Below, in pieces: positions 7,510-14,692 of a DNA stretch of 19,058 nucleotides. Under the pieces are notes generated by a model. It ran no database searches. It worked only from the letters and a program-made list of their open reading frames with translations, and had not been told where the DNA came from. A program made the translations under genes and the position numbers. Source of the DNA: Oscillospiraceae bacterium (GTDB taxonomy: Bacteria > Bacillota > Clostridia > Oscillospirales > Oscillospiraceae); NCBI GenBank assembly GCA_018265835.1, contig JABLYK010000040.1, positions 1-19,058 on the forward strand. Direction: 5' to 3'. Every line of letters begins with the position of its first letter. Within the stretch, counting starts at the first letter, position 1.

Positions 7510-8337
7510 ATGAGCGAAAATTGCACCCACGATTGCTCCAGCTGCAGCGAGAGCTGCGCGGAGCGCGAACAGGAATCTCTGCTGAAATCGCTGCGCGCGG
7601 GCTCCAGAGTGGACAAGGTCATTGCGGTCGTCTCCGGCAAGGGCGGCGTCGGCAAGTCCCTCGTCACCAGCCTGCTCGCCTGCGAAATGCAGCGCCGCGG
7701 CCACCAGGCCGCCGTGCTTGATGCGGACATTACCGGCCCCTCCATCCCGCAGGCCTTCGGCGTCCACGGCGGCGCCATCGGCGGCGAGGATTTCATCTAC
7801 GCCAACCGCTCCAAGACCGGCATTGAGATGATGTCCATCAACCTGCTGCTCCCGAACGAGACCGACCCCGTCGTCTGGCGCGGCCCCGTCATCGCGGGCG
7901 CGGTGACGCAGTTCTGGACCGACGTGCTCTGGGAAGACGTCGAATACATGTTCGTGGACATGCCTCCCGGAACGGGCGACGTGCCGCTGACGGTGTTCCA
8001 GTCCCTGCCCGTGGCGGGCGTGATCGTCGTCGCGTCGCCGCAGGAGCTGGTGTCCATGATCGTGGCCAAGGCCGTGAACATGGCGAACATGATGAATGTG
8101 CCGGTGCTCGGCATTGTGGAGAACATGTCCTACTTCCAGTGCCCGGACTGCGGCAAAGAGCTGAAGATTTTCGGCGAAAGCCACATCGACGAGATCGCAC
8201 AGCAGAACGGCATCGACCTGATCGCAAAGCTCCCCATCGACCCCGCCATCGCCAAGGCGTGCGACGAGGGCCGCGTCGAGGAGATCGAAGGCCCGTGGCT
8301 CAGCGCTATTGTGGACAAAATCGAGCAGGACGTGTAA
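7510..8337 (+). CDS. mrp: Mrp/NBP35 (ApbC) family P-loop ATPase, Fe-S cluster carrier
   Basis: A 275-residue cytosolic ATPase of the Mrp/NBP35 family, which binds and transfers iron-sulfur clusters to target proteins. A cysteine-rich tail (C5, C9, C12, C16) precedes the deviant Walker A SGKGGVGKS (42-50). DADITGPSIPQ (71-81) and FVDMPPGTGD (148-157) are family signatures, and CPDC (C211, C214) is the conserved CxxC that holds the bridging cluster in the dimer. The N-terminal cysteine spacing recalls NBP35-type proteins more than short ApbC forms. The start has GGAGGA at 7498-7503, 7 nt upstream. It is monocistronic, with its own promoter and a following hairpin. A ferredoxin-domain gene lies nearby on the opposite strand. 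Confidence 0.93.
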   Translation: MSENCTHDCSSCSESCAEREQESLLKSLRAGSRVDKVIAVVSGKGGVGKSLVTSLLACEMQRRGHQAAVLDADITGPSIPQAFGVHGGAIGGEDFIYANRSKTGIEMMSINLLLPNETDPVVWRGPVIAGAVTQFWTDVLWEDVEYMFVDMPPGTGDVPLTVFQSLPVAGVIVVASPQELVSMIVAKAVNMANMMNVPVLGIVENMSYFQCPDCGKELKIFGESHIDEIAQQNGIDLIAKLPIDPAIAKACDEGRVEEIEGPWLSAIVDKIEQDV

Positions 8338-8416
8338 ATCGCGTCAGAAAGCGCTTGCTCCATTCCGTTTCCGGCTGACGCCGAAAACTCCATATCCGCT
8401 CCCGCTTTCTTCCTTT

Positions 8417-8443
8417 CAAAACCGAAACACCGTTTCGGTTTTG
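8417..8443 (+). terminator. Probable terminator after mrp
   Basis: A 12-bp perfect stem (CAAAACCGAAAC at 8417-8428 with its complement at 8432-8443) around an ACC loop. The right arm ends in TTTTG and the following bases are not a clean T run, so termination strength is uncertain. It lies 79 nt after the mrp stop. Confidence 0.6.
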
Positions 8444-8512
8444 TTGAGGAAAAACGGGAAAATGAATCTGCCCGTTCTGACGCGTGCTGCGGCGGATTCC
8501 TTGCAAAGATAC

Positions 8513-8549
8513 AAAAAATCCTCCATCCAGTCCGGATGGAGGATTTTTT
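8513..8549. terminator. Bidirectional terminator, mainly for the EEP-family gene
   Basis: A perfect 16-bp stem (8513-8528 with 8534-8549) around AGTCC, flanked by a run of A on the left and T on the right. The minus-strand gene ends directly beside it (stop 8550-8552). It can also stop transcripts coming from mrp. The 8338-8512 stretch otherwise holds only the weaker mrp hairpin. Confidence 0.92.
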
Positions 8550-9611
8550 TCAGTTTTCCAGCGTCACGTTCAGCAGCACCGGGTTGTGGTCGGAATAGAC
8601 AAACCCGGCGTCGAGCGTTTCGACCGTGTTCAGCGTCACGTTCGGCGACAGAATGAAGCCGTCAATGACGTAATACTGCGTGTTCTCGCTCGCGGGGTTA
8701 TACGGCTCGTTGAGCAGGCGGCAGGTCGGCACACTCGCGTCATACGCGAAATGCCAGCCCTCCGGCAGCATGGAATCGTCCAGCACGCCGGGCGTCCAAA
8801 GCGCCTCGTTTTTGATGGGGTACTGCTCCAGCGCGCCGGGGAACGTCTGGTTGAAATCGCCGCCCGCAATGACGTAGTTGCCCTTTTCGTACTCGCTCTG
8901 GATGAACTCGTTGAGCATTTTCGTCTGCGCGGCCTTGCCCTCGCCGTCGTCATACGCCTCCAGATGGAGGTTCACCAGCACGAGCTGCTTGTCAGTCCCC
9001 GCCAGATCGACATACGACACCAGCAGGCAGCGCTTGAGGTTCGCCGTGGACACCGGCCATTTGAACGGGCTTGGCAGCGCCACGCGCTCGGCAGCGCCGA
9101 TGGGCGCGGTGGAAAGCGTCAGCACGCCGCTGGACACCTTGCCGATTGGCGGCAGGGGGTACGGCACAAAGCTGCATTTATAGTTGCGCGCATAGGCGGA
9201 CGTCTGGCCGAGGGCGGTTTGGATTTCCTCCGTCTCCAGCACGCCGTAGCTGCGGTGGGAGCCGGAATCGACCTCCTGCAGGAAGGTAAAGTCCGCGCAG
9301 GACTGGGAAATTCTAGAAATGATGCCGTCGAGATTCTTTCGGATGATATTCTCGCTCTCCGGCCGGGTCTGCTCTCCGCCGTCCATGAAAAAGTCGGACT
9401 CCTCGCCGAGCGCGGCGTAGCCCGTATTCCACGACAGGACTGAGATCGCATCGCCGGGGGCGCAGGCCGCGGCGCTCTGCGCGTCGGGCGTGAGGATCGC
9501 GGTTTCCGTCTCCGGATTGAGGGCCGTGGCGGACAGCCAGATCAGCAGCGCGGCCACCAGAACGACGAGCACCAGAATGACGATCAGGATGATTTTCAGT
9601 GCTTTTTTCAT
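8550..9611 (-). CDS. Membrane-anchored endonuclease/exonuclease/phosphatase-family protein
   Basis: A 353-residue protein with an N-terminal membrane anchor (KIILIVILVLVVLVAALLI, 6-24) and an extracytoplasmic EEP-fold domain related to DNase I, sphingomyelinases and inositol phosphatases. Catalytic-type motifs: LSWNTG (N62), FLQEVDSG (E113), VNLHLEAY (H216), AGGDFNQ (D252, N254), VIDGF (D317) and SDHNPV (D341, H342). The set is complete, so an active metal-dependent phosphodiesterase is likely; whether the substrate is nucleic acid, phospholipid or phosphosugar cannot be told. Start ATG 9611 is chosen because the anchor follows at once and an AGAGAGGTG site lies about 10 nt upstream; the longer frame to 9809 has no ribosome site and overlaps tspO. 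Confidence 0.88.
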   Translation of the reverse strand: MKKALKIILIVILVLVVLVAALLIWLSATALNPETETAILTPDAQSAAACAPGDAISVLSWNTGYAALGEESDFFMDGGEQTRPESENIIRKNLDGIISRISQSCADFTFLQEVDSGSHRSYGVLETEEIQTALGQTSAYARNYKCSFVPYPLPPIGKVSSGVLTLSTAPIGAAERVALPSPFKWPVSTANLKRCLLVSYVDLAGTDKQLVLVNLHLEAYDDGEGKAAQTKMLNEFIQSEYEKGNYVIAGGDFNQTFPGALEQYPIKNEALWTPGVLDDSMLPEGWHFAYDASVPTCRLLNEPYNPASENTQYYVIDGFILSPNVTLNTVETLDAGFVYSDHNPVLLNVTLEN

Positions 9612-9636
9612 GGGATGCAACACCTCTCTCACGGAG

Positions 9637-9665
9637 AGTATAACACATCCGCACCCGATACACAA
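9637..9665 (-). promoter_or_regulatory. Promoter of the EEP-family gene
   Basis: Minus strand: TTGTGT (-35, 9660-9665), 17-nt spacer, TATACT (-10, 9637-9642) preceded by TGT, giving an extended -10. It lies in the 68-nt gap between tspO and the EEP gene, so the latter need not depend on tspO transcription. Confidence 0.7.
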
Positions 9666-9679
9666 ACGAATTTTTCCAG

Positions 9680-10150
9680 TCAGCGGTTGAGCAGATACAC
9701 GGCCATGTTGAGGTAGCCCGCAAACGCGAGCCACAGCAGATACGGCGCCTGCAGCCACGCGGCCGGTTTGTTCCAGCGCGCGAACTCCGCCGTCATCAGC
9801 GCGGCGCACAGAAACAGCAGCACCAGCCAGATGAACGCGAACAGCCGAACCTGCAGATCAAAAAACAGGATCGTCCAAAAGAAATTGACCGCCAGCTGGA
9901 TGCCCCAGAGCGTGACGGCGTCGCGCCGGTGCTGCCCGCGGCTGCTGCGCCAGACCAGCGCCATCGACACGCCCATCAGCAGATACAGCACCGTCCAAAC
10001 CACCGGAAACAGCCACGCCGGCGGCGTGAGCGGCGGCTGCCGGAGCTGCGAAAACGCATCCATCTCGCCGCTGGTCAGCACAGCGGACAGCGCCCCGATG
10101 GCCAGCGCAATGGCCGCAAAGGCCACATAGGGCCGGATTTTTTCCCACAC
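9680..10150 (-). CDS. tspO: TspO/MBR family tryptophan-rich membrane protein
   Basis: A 156-residue five-helix membrane protein of the TspO/peripheral benzodiazepine receptor family, known to bind porphyrins and related ligands. The hallmark QPPLTPPAWLFPVVWTVLY (38-56) is present, as are WGIQLAVNFFWTILFF (82-97) and the C-terminal APYLLWLAFAGYLN (135-148). Eight or more tryptophans are typical. I start at GTG 10150, which has a GGGGGTG site about 8-10 nt upstream and gives the usual family length; the longer ATG frame (10222) has no ribosome site. Divergent from glyA. The physiological ligand here is unknown. Confidence 0.92.
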   Translation of the reverse strand: MWEKIRPYVAFAAIALAIGALSAVLTSGEMDAFSQLRQPPLTPPAWLFPVVWTVLYLLMGVSMALVWRSSRGQHRRDAVTLWGIQLAVNFFWTILFFDLQVRLFAFIWLVLLFLCAALMTAEFARWNKPAAWLQAPYLLWLAFAGYLNMAVYLLNR

Positions 10151-10247
10151 GTTGCTTTCACCCCCTTCAAGTTGTTTGCCAAGATGCCAAAGTTTATGCG
10201 TGCCGGAGCGAAAAAATCTCACATAATTCCGAAAAAAATCAGGCGTC

Positions 10248-10276
10248 TTGCAAAATTGCAGCGAATTCGGTAAACT
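10248..10276 (+). promoter_or_regulatory. Promoter of glyA
   Basis: TTGCAA (10248-10253), 17-nt spacer, TAAACT (10271-10276), about 33 nt before the GTG start and followed by a strong ribosome site AGGAGGAG (10295-10302). It lies in the 159-nt divergent gap with tspO. No riboswitch-like structure is evident between the promoter and the gene; the leader is too short for one. Confidence 0.65.
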
Positions 10277-10309
10277 AATGGCAAACCATCACGCAGGAGG
10301 AGTGTTTCC

Positions 10310-11551
10310 GTGAACTACGAGAATCTCAAGATACGCGATCCGGAGCTGTTTCACGCCATGGAACTGGAGCTGGAGCGCCAGCGCAATCATATTGAGCTGA
10401 TTGCTTCCGAAAACTTTACCAGCCAGGCTGTCATGGAGGCCATGGGCAGCCATCTGACGAATAAGTACGCTGAGGGCTACCCCGGCGCGCGCTACTACGG
10501 CGGATGCCAGTATGTGGACATGGTCGAGCAGTTGGCCATTGAGCGCGTGACGAAGCTCTTCGGCGCGGAGCACGCAAACGTGCAGCCGCACTCCGGCGCG
10601 CAGGCCAATATCGCGGTCTACGCCGCGCTGCTCAAGCCGGGCGACAAGATTCTCGGCATGGATCTCTCGCACGGCGGCCACCTGACGCACGGCAGCAAGG
10701 CGTCGATCTCGGGCAAGTACTTCGAGGCGCACTTCTACGGCGTTGATCCCGAGACGGAGACGATCGACTACGATGCGCTGGAGCGCACGGCGAAGGAAGT
10801 GCAGCCGAAGCTCATCATCGCGGGCGCGAGCGCGTACCCGCGCGTGATCGACTTTGCCCGCTTCCGCGCGATCGCGGACGAAGTCGGCGCGTATCTGATG
10901 GTGGACATGGCGCACATCGGCGGTCTCGTCGCCGCGGGCGTGCACCCCACCCCGGTGCCGTATGCCGACGTGGTGACCTGCACGACGCACAAGACGCTGC
11001 GCGGCCCGCGCGGCGCGATCATCCTCTGCAAGGCTGAGCTTGGCAAAAAGATCGACAGCGCCGTCTTCCCCGGCACGCAGGGCGGCCCGCTCATGCACGT
11101 AATCGCGGGCAAGGCCGTCTGCTTCGGCGAGGCGCTGCAGCCCGAATTCAGAGCGTATCAGCAGCAGGTCGTCGCCAACGCCGGCGTGCTGGCCGAGCGT
11201 CTGCAGCAGGGCGGCGTCCGGCTCGTCTCCGGCGGCACGGACAACCACCTCATGCTGGCCGACGTGTTCAGCCGCGGCCGCACCGGCGCGGAGGTGCAGG
11301 AGCTGCTTGACCGCGCGCACATCACCGCGAACAAGAACACCATCCCGTTTGACACGCAGTCCGTGCGCACCACGAGCGGTATGCGCTTCGGCACGCCCGC
11401 CGCGACCACGCGCGGCATGAAGGAAGCGCAGATGCGCGCCATCGGTGCGATGATCTGCCGCCTGATTGACGAGGGCGATGCCGCTGTTCCCGCCGTGCGC
11501 GACGAAGTCATCGCGCTCTGCGAACAGTTCCCGCTGTACCCGGGGCTGTAA
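10310..11551 (+). CDS. glyA: Serine hydroxymethyltransferase
   Basis: A 413-residue PLP enzyme that interconverts serine and glycine while charging tetrahydrofolate with a one-carbon unit. Family motifs are continuous: HIELIASENFTS (27-38), NKYAEGYPGARYYGGC (51-66), QPHSGAQAN (92-100), VDMAHIGGL (198-206; D199 contacts PLP), TCTTHKTLRGPRG (223-235; K228 forms the internal aldimine) and the C-terminal VRTTSGMRFGTPA region. The length matches bacterial GlyA. It starts with GTG 10310, 7 nt after AGGAGGAG. It stands alone with its own promoter and terminator. Confidence 0.98.
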   Translation: MNYENLKIRDPELFHAMELELERQRNHIELIASENFTSQAVMEAMGSHLTNKYAEGYPGARYYGGCQYVDMVEQLAIERVTKLFGAEHANVQPHSGAQANIAVYAALLKPGDKILGMDLSHGGHLTHGSKASISGKYFEAHFYGVDPETETIDYDALERTAKEVQPKLIIAGASAYPRVIDFARFRAIADEVGAYLMVDMAHIGGLVAAGVHPTPVPYADVVTCTTHKTLRGPRGAIILCKAELGKKIDSAVFPGTQGGPLMHVIAGKAVCFGEALQPEFRAYQQQVVANAGVLAERLQQGGVRLVSGGTDNHLMLADVFSRGRTGAEVQELLDRAHITANKNTIPFDTQSVRTTSGMRFGTPAATTRGMKEAQMRAIGAMICRLIDEGDAAVPAVRDEVIALCEQFPLYPGL

Positions 11552-11560
11552 GACAAGCTG

Positions 11561-11599
11561 AAATACACCCGATGGAACTCCATCGGGTGTATTTTTTTT
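11561..11599 (+). terminator. Rho-independent terminator of glyA
   Basis: A 15-bp perfect stem (11561-11575 with 11580-11594) around AACT, followed by eight T bases (11592-11599), 10 nt after the glyA stop. It is a textbook intrinsic terminator. Confidence 0.95.
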
Positions 11600-11614
11600 G
11601 CGGCGGTTTCGTTG

Positions 11615-11692
11615 AAAGCCCATCAGGAAGGCGACGGTCTGCGCGCGAGTGTCGCCGTCTTCCGGGCTGAACGTGGTGGTCGTCTGTGAGGT
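11615..11692 (-). pseudogene. Fragment resembling an S-layer homology (SLH) repeat
   Basis: One minus-strand frame reads TSQTTTTFSPEDGDTRAQTV followed by AFLMGF. This closely follows the last third of an SLH repeat as found in clostridial surface proteins (pattern TTFSPxxxxTRAQxVTFLxR). There is no start codon with a ribosome site, no preceding SLH sequence, and the frame runs without a stop through the glyA terminator into antisense of glyA, so it cannot be a working gene. It is best read as a relic of a surface-protein gene left between glyA and the lipoprotein gene. The resemblance is seen; the relic interpretation is inference. Confidence 0.5.
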
Positions 11693-11822
11693 TCTGCCGC
11701 ACAAGATCATTGAAAATTAGTCGATTTTTGTCGAATATGCAACAACTTCCGTAAATATGCATAATTCGCTGCCGTTTCGTTTGCATGAATCTACAAAATT
11801 TTCTTGATTTTAAAAATTCAGG

Positions 11823-11851
11823 TTGACAGTTTTCTGGCAGTTTGGTAAAGT
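11823..11851 (+). promoter_or_regulatory. Promoter of the lipoprotein gene
   Basis: Perfect TTGACA (11823-11828), 17-nt spacer and TAAAGT (11846-11851), about 95 nt before the lipoprotein start. The AT-rich 11700-11880 stretch holds nothing else I can name. A 21-codon frame (11883-11948) in the leader ends across the lipoprotein start but has no ribosome site. Confidence 0.7.
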
Positions 11852-11947
11852 CAAGTTAGAACATTGTATAAAATTAGAATTTATGCAGGTTCTGACGATC
11901 GAAACAGAGGGGGAAACCCATAGGGAAAACTTTGAAAGGCGCATATG

Positions 11948-12664
11948 ATGAACAAATTCAAGAAAGCGTTACCTTTGCTGCTGGCGCTGCTCCTGCTGGC
12001 GGGCTGCACTGCACCAGCGCAGAAAGCCGTGGAAACGCCTACGCCCACGCCGGAGCTGTCCGACCTTCCCGGAACACATTTGGAAAACTCCGTTCTGCTG
12101 ACGCAGGCAGAGATCAGCCGCGCGAACAGGGCGTTTGAGTCCGTAGTTGAATCCAAAACGGACAACAGCGTAGACCCCACAGAAATCAGTTGCTTCTTCA
12201 ACTGTTACTATGCCTCGCCGGAAGAGATCAGTCTGAAGCAGTTTCTGCTTTACAACCCAAACGGGGAGCTGCTGACCAATGACGACGTGGAAGAGTATCA
12301 GGCTGTCATGTCGTTCGATCCGGAATACCTCGAAGCGCATCCGCGCCCCCTCGATTCCATCACGCCCACGTACCGCTATCCCAAGGCAGCCATCTCCGCG
12401 CAGCTCCAAAAGTATGCCAACATCACGGTGGACGATCTGCTCGACACAAGCGGCTGCTATTATCAGGAACAGTATGACGCTTACTACAATTTCACGAGTG
12501 ACTTTGGCCCCGGCAACTTTATCTGCGTTGGCGGTGAAAAAACGGACGACACCGTCCTACTCTGGACTGCGGCAAGCAACGGACACCGTCAGGAGCTGAC
12601 GCTTCACAAATCCGGCGATCAGTATTTCATCTATTCGTTCCAGAACGTCAATGCAGACACGTGA
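11948..12664 (+). CDS. Lipoprotein of unknown function
   Basis: A secreted lipoprotein of 238 residues that I do not recognise. It has a lysine-rich start (MNKFKK), a leucine/alanine core and the lipobox LLAGC (Cys20), then a Pro/Thr-rich linker (VETPTPTPELSD) and a mixed domain of about 195 residues with several aromatic and acidic stretches (for example CFFNCYYASPEEISLKQF and YNFTSDFGPGNFICVGG). It would sit on the outer face of the membrane. ATG 11948 is 8 nt after GAAAGG (11934-11939); the adjacent ATG 11945 is also possible and adds one Met. It is monocistronic, with its own promoter and a terminator. GC content is intermediate between the AT-rich left edge and the GC-rich core. Confidence 0.82.
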   Translation: MNKFKKALPLLLALLLLAGCTAPAQKAVETPTPTPELSDLPGTHLENSVLLTQAEISRANRAFESVVESKTDNSVDPTEISCFFNCYYASPEEISLKQFLLYNPNGELLTNDDVEEYQAVMSFDPEYLEAHPRPLDSITPTYRYPKAAISAQLQKYANITVDDLLDTSGCYYQEQYDAYYNFTSDFGPGNFICVGGEKTDDTVLLWTAASNGHRQELTLHKSGDQYFIYSFQNVNADT

Positions 12665-12700
12665 ATTCCCGGCAGGCCTGAAATCTGTTTGAACCCAACA

Positions 12701-12742
12701 AAAAATCGCCCCCCGTCTGGCGTCAGACGGGGGGCGATTTTT
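12701..12742. terminator. Bidirectional terminator between lipoprotein and peptide-binding protein genes
   Basis: A perfect 19-bp stem (12701-12719 with 12724-12742) around GCGT, with A5 on the left and T5 on the right and a six-C/six-G core. It serves both convergent genes (stops at 12664 and 12775). Confidence 0.95.
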
Positions 12743-12774
12743 GTGTGATGGATGGTAGCCTTTTGCGTCTCCTG

Positions 12775-14544
12775 TTATTTCTTCACAAGGCGCGCATACA
12801 TGAAATACTTCGCGCCGGTGGGGCTGGTGAAGACGCCCTGCAGGTTCGCGTTGAGCAGGTACACGCTCGTGTATTCGTACAGCGGGCAGACCGCGCCGGT
12901 GCTCATGAGCAGCGTCTCCGCCTGATGCATCAGGTCGTAGCGCTCCGCGCGGTCATCCGTGCTGCCGATCGTATACAGCAGCGCGTCGTAGCTCTCCGCC
13001 CACGTGAGACCGGTGCGCGTCTCGCCCCCGATCGTGACGGAATAGCCGGCGTAGTCGGCGTGCACGCCCCGGCCGAAGCCGATCTCGTTGCTGCCCGCGC
13101 CGGTCGTCCACATGGCGAGGAAGCCGGCCGGATCGTCATAGTCCGCGCTCCAGCTATGGCGAACGATGGAGTAATTCCCCGACGCGCGGCCGGCGAGAAA
13201 GTCCGGCATATCCAGCGCCGAGACAGTGAGCGGGATGCCATAGCCCGCGTAGAGCGTTTTCAGGTACGCCGCAAGATCCACATGCCCGTCGGAGTCGGAG
13301 GTCAGGTACGACAGCTCCGGAAAGCCGGAGCAGACGCCCTGCTCGCTGACCGTGAACGCGCCGGAGGACTCCGCCACCGCGCGCAGGAGCGACACGGCCT
13401 CGGCGCAGTTGGCCTCATAATCCGCCGCAGCGGTGCTGAAATATCCGTCGCCCGCGCCGTTCGGGCCGTTGCGCACAGTGAAGTCGCTGCCGTCCGCATC
13501 CGAGACGCCGGACGGGATATAAGAATTCGCAGGCACCTGCCCGGCTCTGGCAATCTCGTCGCAGATGTAGTTGCGGTCGATCAGCAGACTCAGCGCCGTG
13601 CGAAGCTGCGCGCGCTCAGTCTGCGTGAAGCGGGCAAAGGCGCTGTCGTTGATGTTGAAGCACAGGCTATAGGTGCCGAGGCGGCTGTCCGCATGGTACT
13701 CGTCCGGGTACTTTTCGCGCAGCGCGGCGCTCTGCCCGGGCGGGAGCGTGCCGACGAGCGCATACTTGCTGCCGAGGAAGCCCTGTAGCGCGGCGCCGGG
13801 ATCGTCGCTGAAGTCGAACACCAGCGTGTCCGACACGACGTTGGCCGCGTCCCAATACTGTTCGTTTTTCGTCAGCACCAGACGCTCGTCCGTCAGCTCG
13901 CTGACGGCGTATGCGCCGCTGCACACGAACCCGTCCGCGCTTGCCGCCCAGCCGTCGCCGGACTCCGCCGCCGCGCGCTGCACCGGCAGAAAGGCCCCGC
14001 TTGCGCACAGCTCCAGAAAATACGGCGCGTCCTCCTTGAGCACGACCGTCAGCGTGCCGCCGTCGTCGGAGGCGGTCACGTTCAGCGTGCCGGTCTCGTA
14101 GCCGTCGATTTCTTCGAAGAGATCCGCCCCGTCTGCGTCCGGCAGCGCGAGCGCGCGGTTCCACGCATAGACGAAGTCCGCCGCCGTGAGCGGCGAGCCG
14201 TCCGACCACTTGAGATCATCGCGCAGCTCGAAAGTGTAGACCACTTTGCCGTCCTCCGCTTCCTGCGCCACCGGCAGCGCGCGGCAAAGCTCCGGCACAA
14301 GCTCCGGCTCGCCGTCGCCGCCCAGCCGGTAGCCGGTTAGCCCGGCAAAGGTGTTGACAATGTATGCCGCTTCCGCAGCGTCGGTATACCGCGCCGGGTC
14401 GAGCGTCTCCGGCCGGGATCCGAGGCAGAATGTGAGCGGACTGTCTTCGTCCGGCGCTTTGACCGCGCCGCGCCCGGAGGCCGCGCACGCACCCAGCGCC
14501 AGCAGCAGCGCCGCCAGCAGCAGCGTCGCAAGAAGCTTTTTCAC
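12775..14544 (-). CDS. Oligopeptide-binding lipoprotein, ABC transporter solute-binding protein family 5
   Basis: A 589-residue extracellular lipoprotein of the OppA/DppA type that delivers peptides to an ABC importer. The signal peptide ends in the lipobox LGAC (Cys20). The mature part begins with LTFCLGSRPETLDPARYTD and contains the family 5 signature around LRDDLKWSDGSPLTAADFVYAW, followed by the two-lobe fold to residue 589. GTG 14544 is chosen because GGGAGG (14552-14557) lies 7 nt upstream; the in-frame ATG 14565 lies upstream of that site. No permease or ATPase genes are adjacent, so it is an orphan binding protein in this window. It has its own promoter and follows the aminopeptidase operon on the same strand. 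Confidence 0.92.
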   Translation of the reverse strand: MKKLLATLLLAALLLALGACAASGRGAVKAPDEDSPLTFCLGSRPETLDPARYTDAAEAAYIVNTFAGLTGYRLGGDGEPELVPELCRALPVAQEAEDGKVVYTFELRDDLKWSDGSPLTAADFVYAWNRALALPDADGADLFEEIDGYETGTLNVTASDDGGTLTVVLKEDAPYFLELCASGAFLPVQRAAAESGDGWAASADGFVCSGAYAVSELTDERLVLTKNEQYWDAANVVSDTLVFDFSDDPGAALQGFLGSKYALVGTLPPGQSAALREKYPDEYHADSRLGTYSLCFNINDSAFARFTQTERAQLRTALSLLIDRNYICDEIARAGQVPANSYIPSGVSDADGSDFTVRNGPNGAGDGYFSTAAADYEANCAEAVSLLRAVAESSGAFTVSEQGVCSGFPELSYLTSDSDGHVDLAAYLKTLYAGYGIPLTVSALDMPDFLAGRASGNYSIVRHSWSADYDDPAGFLAMWTTGAGSNEIGFGRGVHADYAGYSVTIGGETRTGLTWAESYDALLYTIGSTDDRAERYDLMHQAETLLMSTGAVCPLYEYTSVYLLNANLQGVFTSPTGAKYFMYARLVKK

Positions 14545-14577
14545 CTGATTTCCTCCCGGATTCAAAATTGCAGGCTT

Positions 14578-14606
14578 ATCTTAACACATTTTGCGTAAAA
14601 AATCAA
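14578..14606 (-). promoter_or_regulatory. Promoter of the oligopeptide-binding protein gene
   Basis: Minus strand: TTGATT (-35, 14601-14606), 17-nt spacer, TAAGAT (-10, 14578-14583) preceded by TGT (extended -10). It is about 34 nt upstream of the GTG start and just after the terminator of the preceding operon. Confidence 0.65.
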
Positions 14607-14642
14607 CCAGAACGGTATAAATCCCCCACTTTTAAAGAAAAA

Positions 14643-14670
14643 TGGTGCATTTCCAAGGCGAAATGCACCA
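14643..14670 (-). terminator. Terminator of the two-component/aminopeptidase operon
   Basis: An 11-bp perfect stem (TGGTGCATTTC and complement, 14643-14653 with 14660-14670) with a 6-nt loop. On the minus strand it is followed by ATTTTTCTTT, a proper U tract, and it lies 22 nt after the aminopeptidase stop. Confidence 0.88.
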
Positions 14671-14692
14671 CATTTCTGCAATTTTCGACATT

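Noticed and set aside
10289..11710. 473-codon minus-strand frame across glyA
   Set aside because: Antisense shadow of glyA. Only its first 30 or so codons (the SLH-like segment) have family-like sequence, and that lies outside glyA.
11883..11948. 21-codon leader frame ending across the lipoprotein start
   Set aside because: The overlap with the start codon is suggestive of coupling, but there is no ribosome site before its ATG and the sequence has no attenuator-like codon run.
12745..13788. 347-codon plus-strand frame opposite the peptide-binding protein
   Set aside because: Arg/Ala/Val-rich shadow starting inside the terminator region, with no ribosome site.
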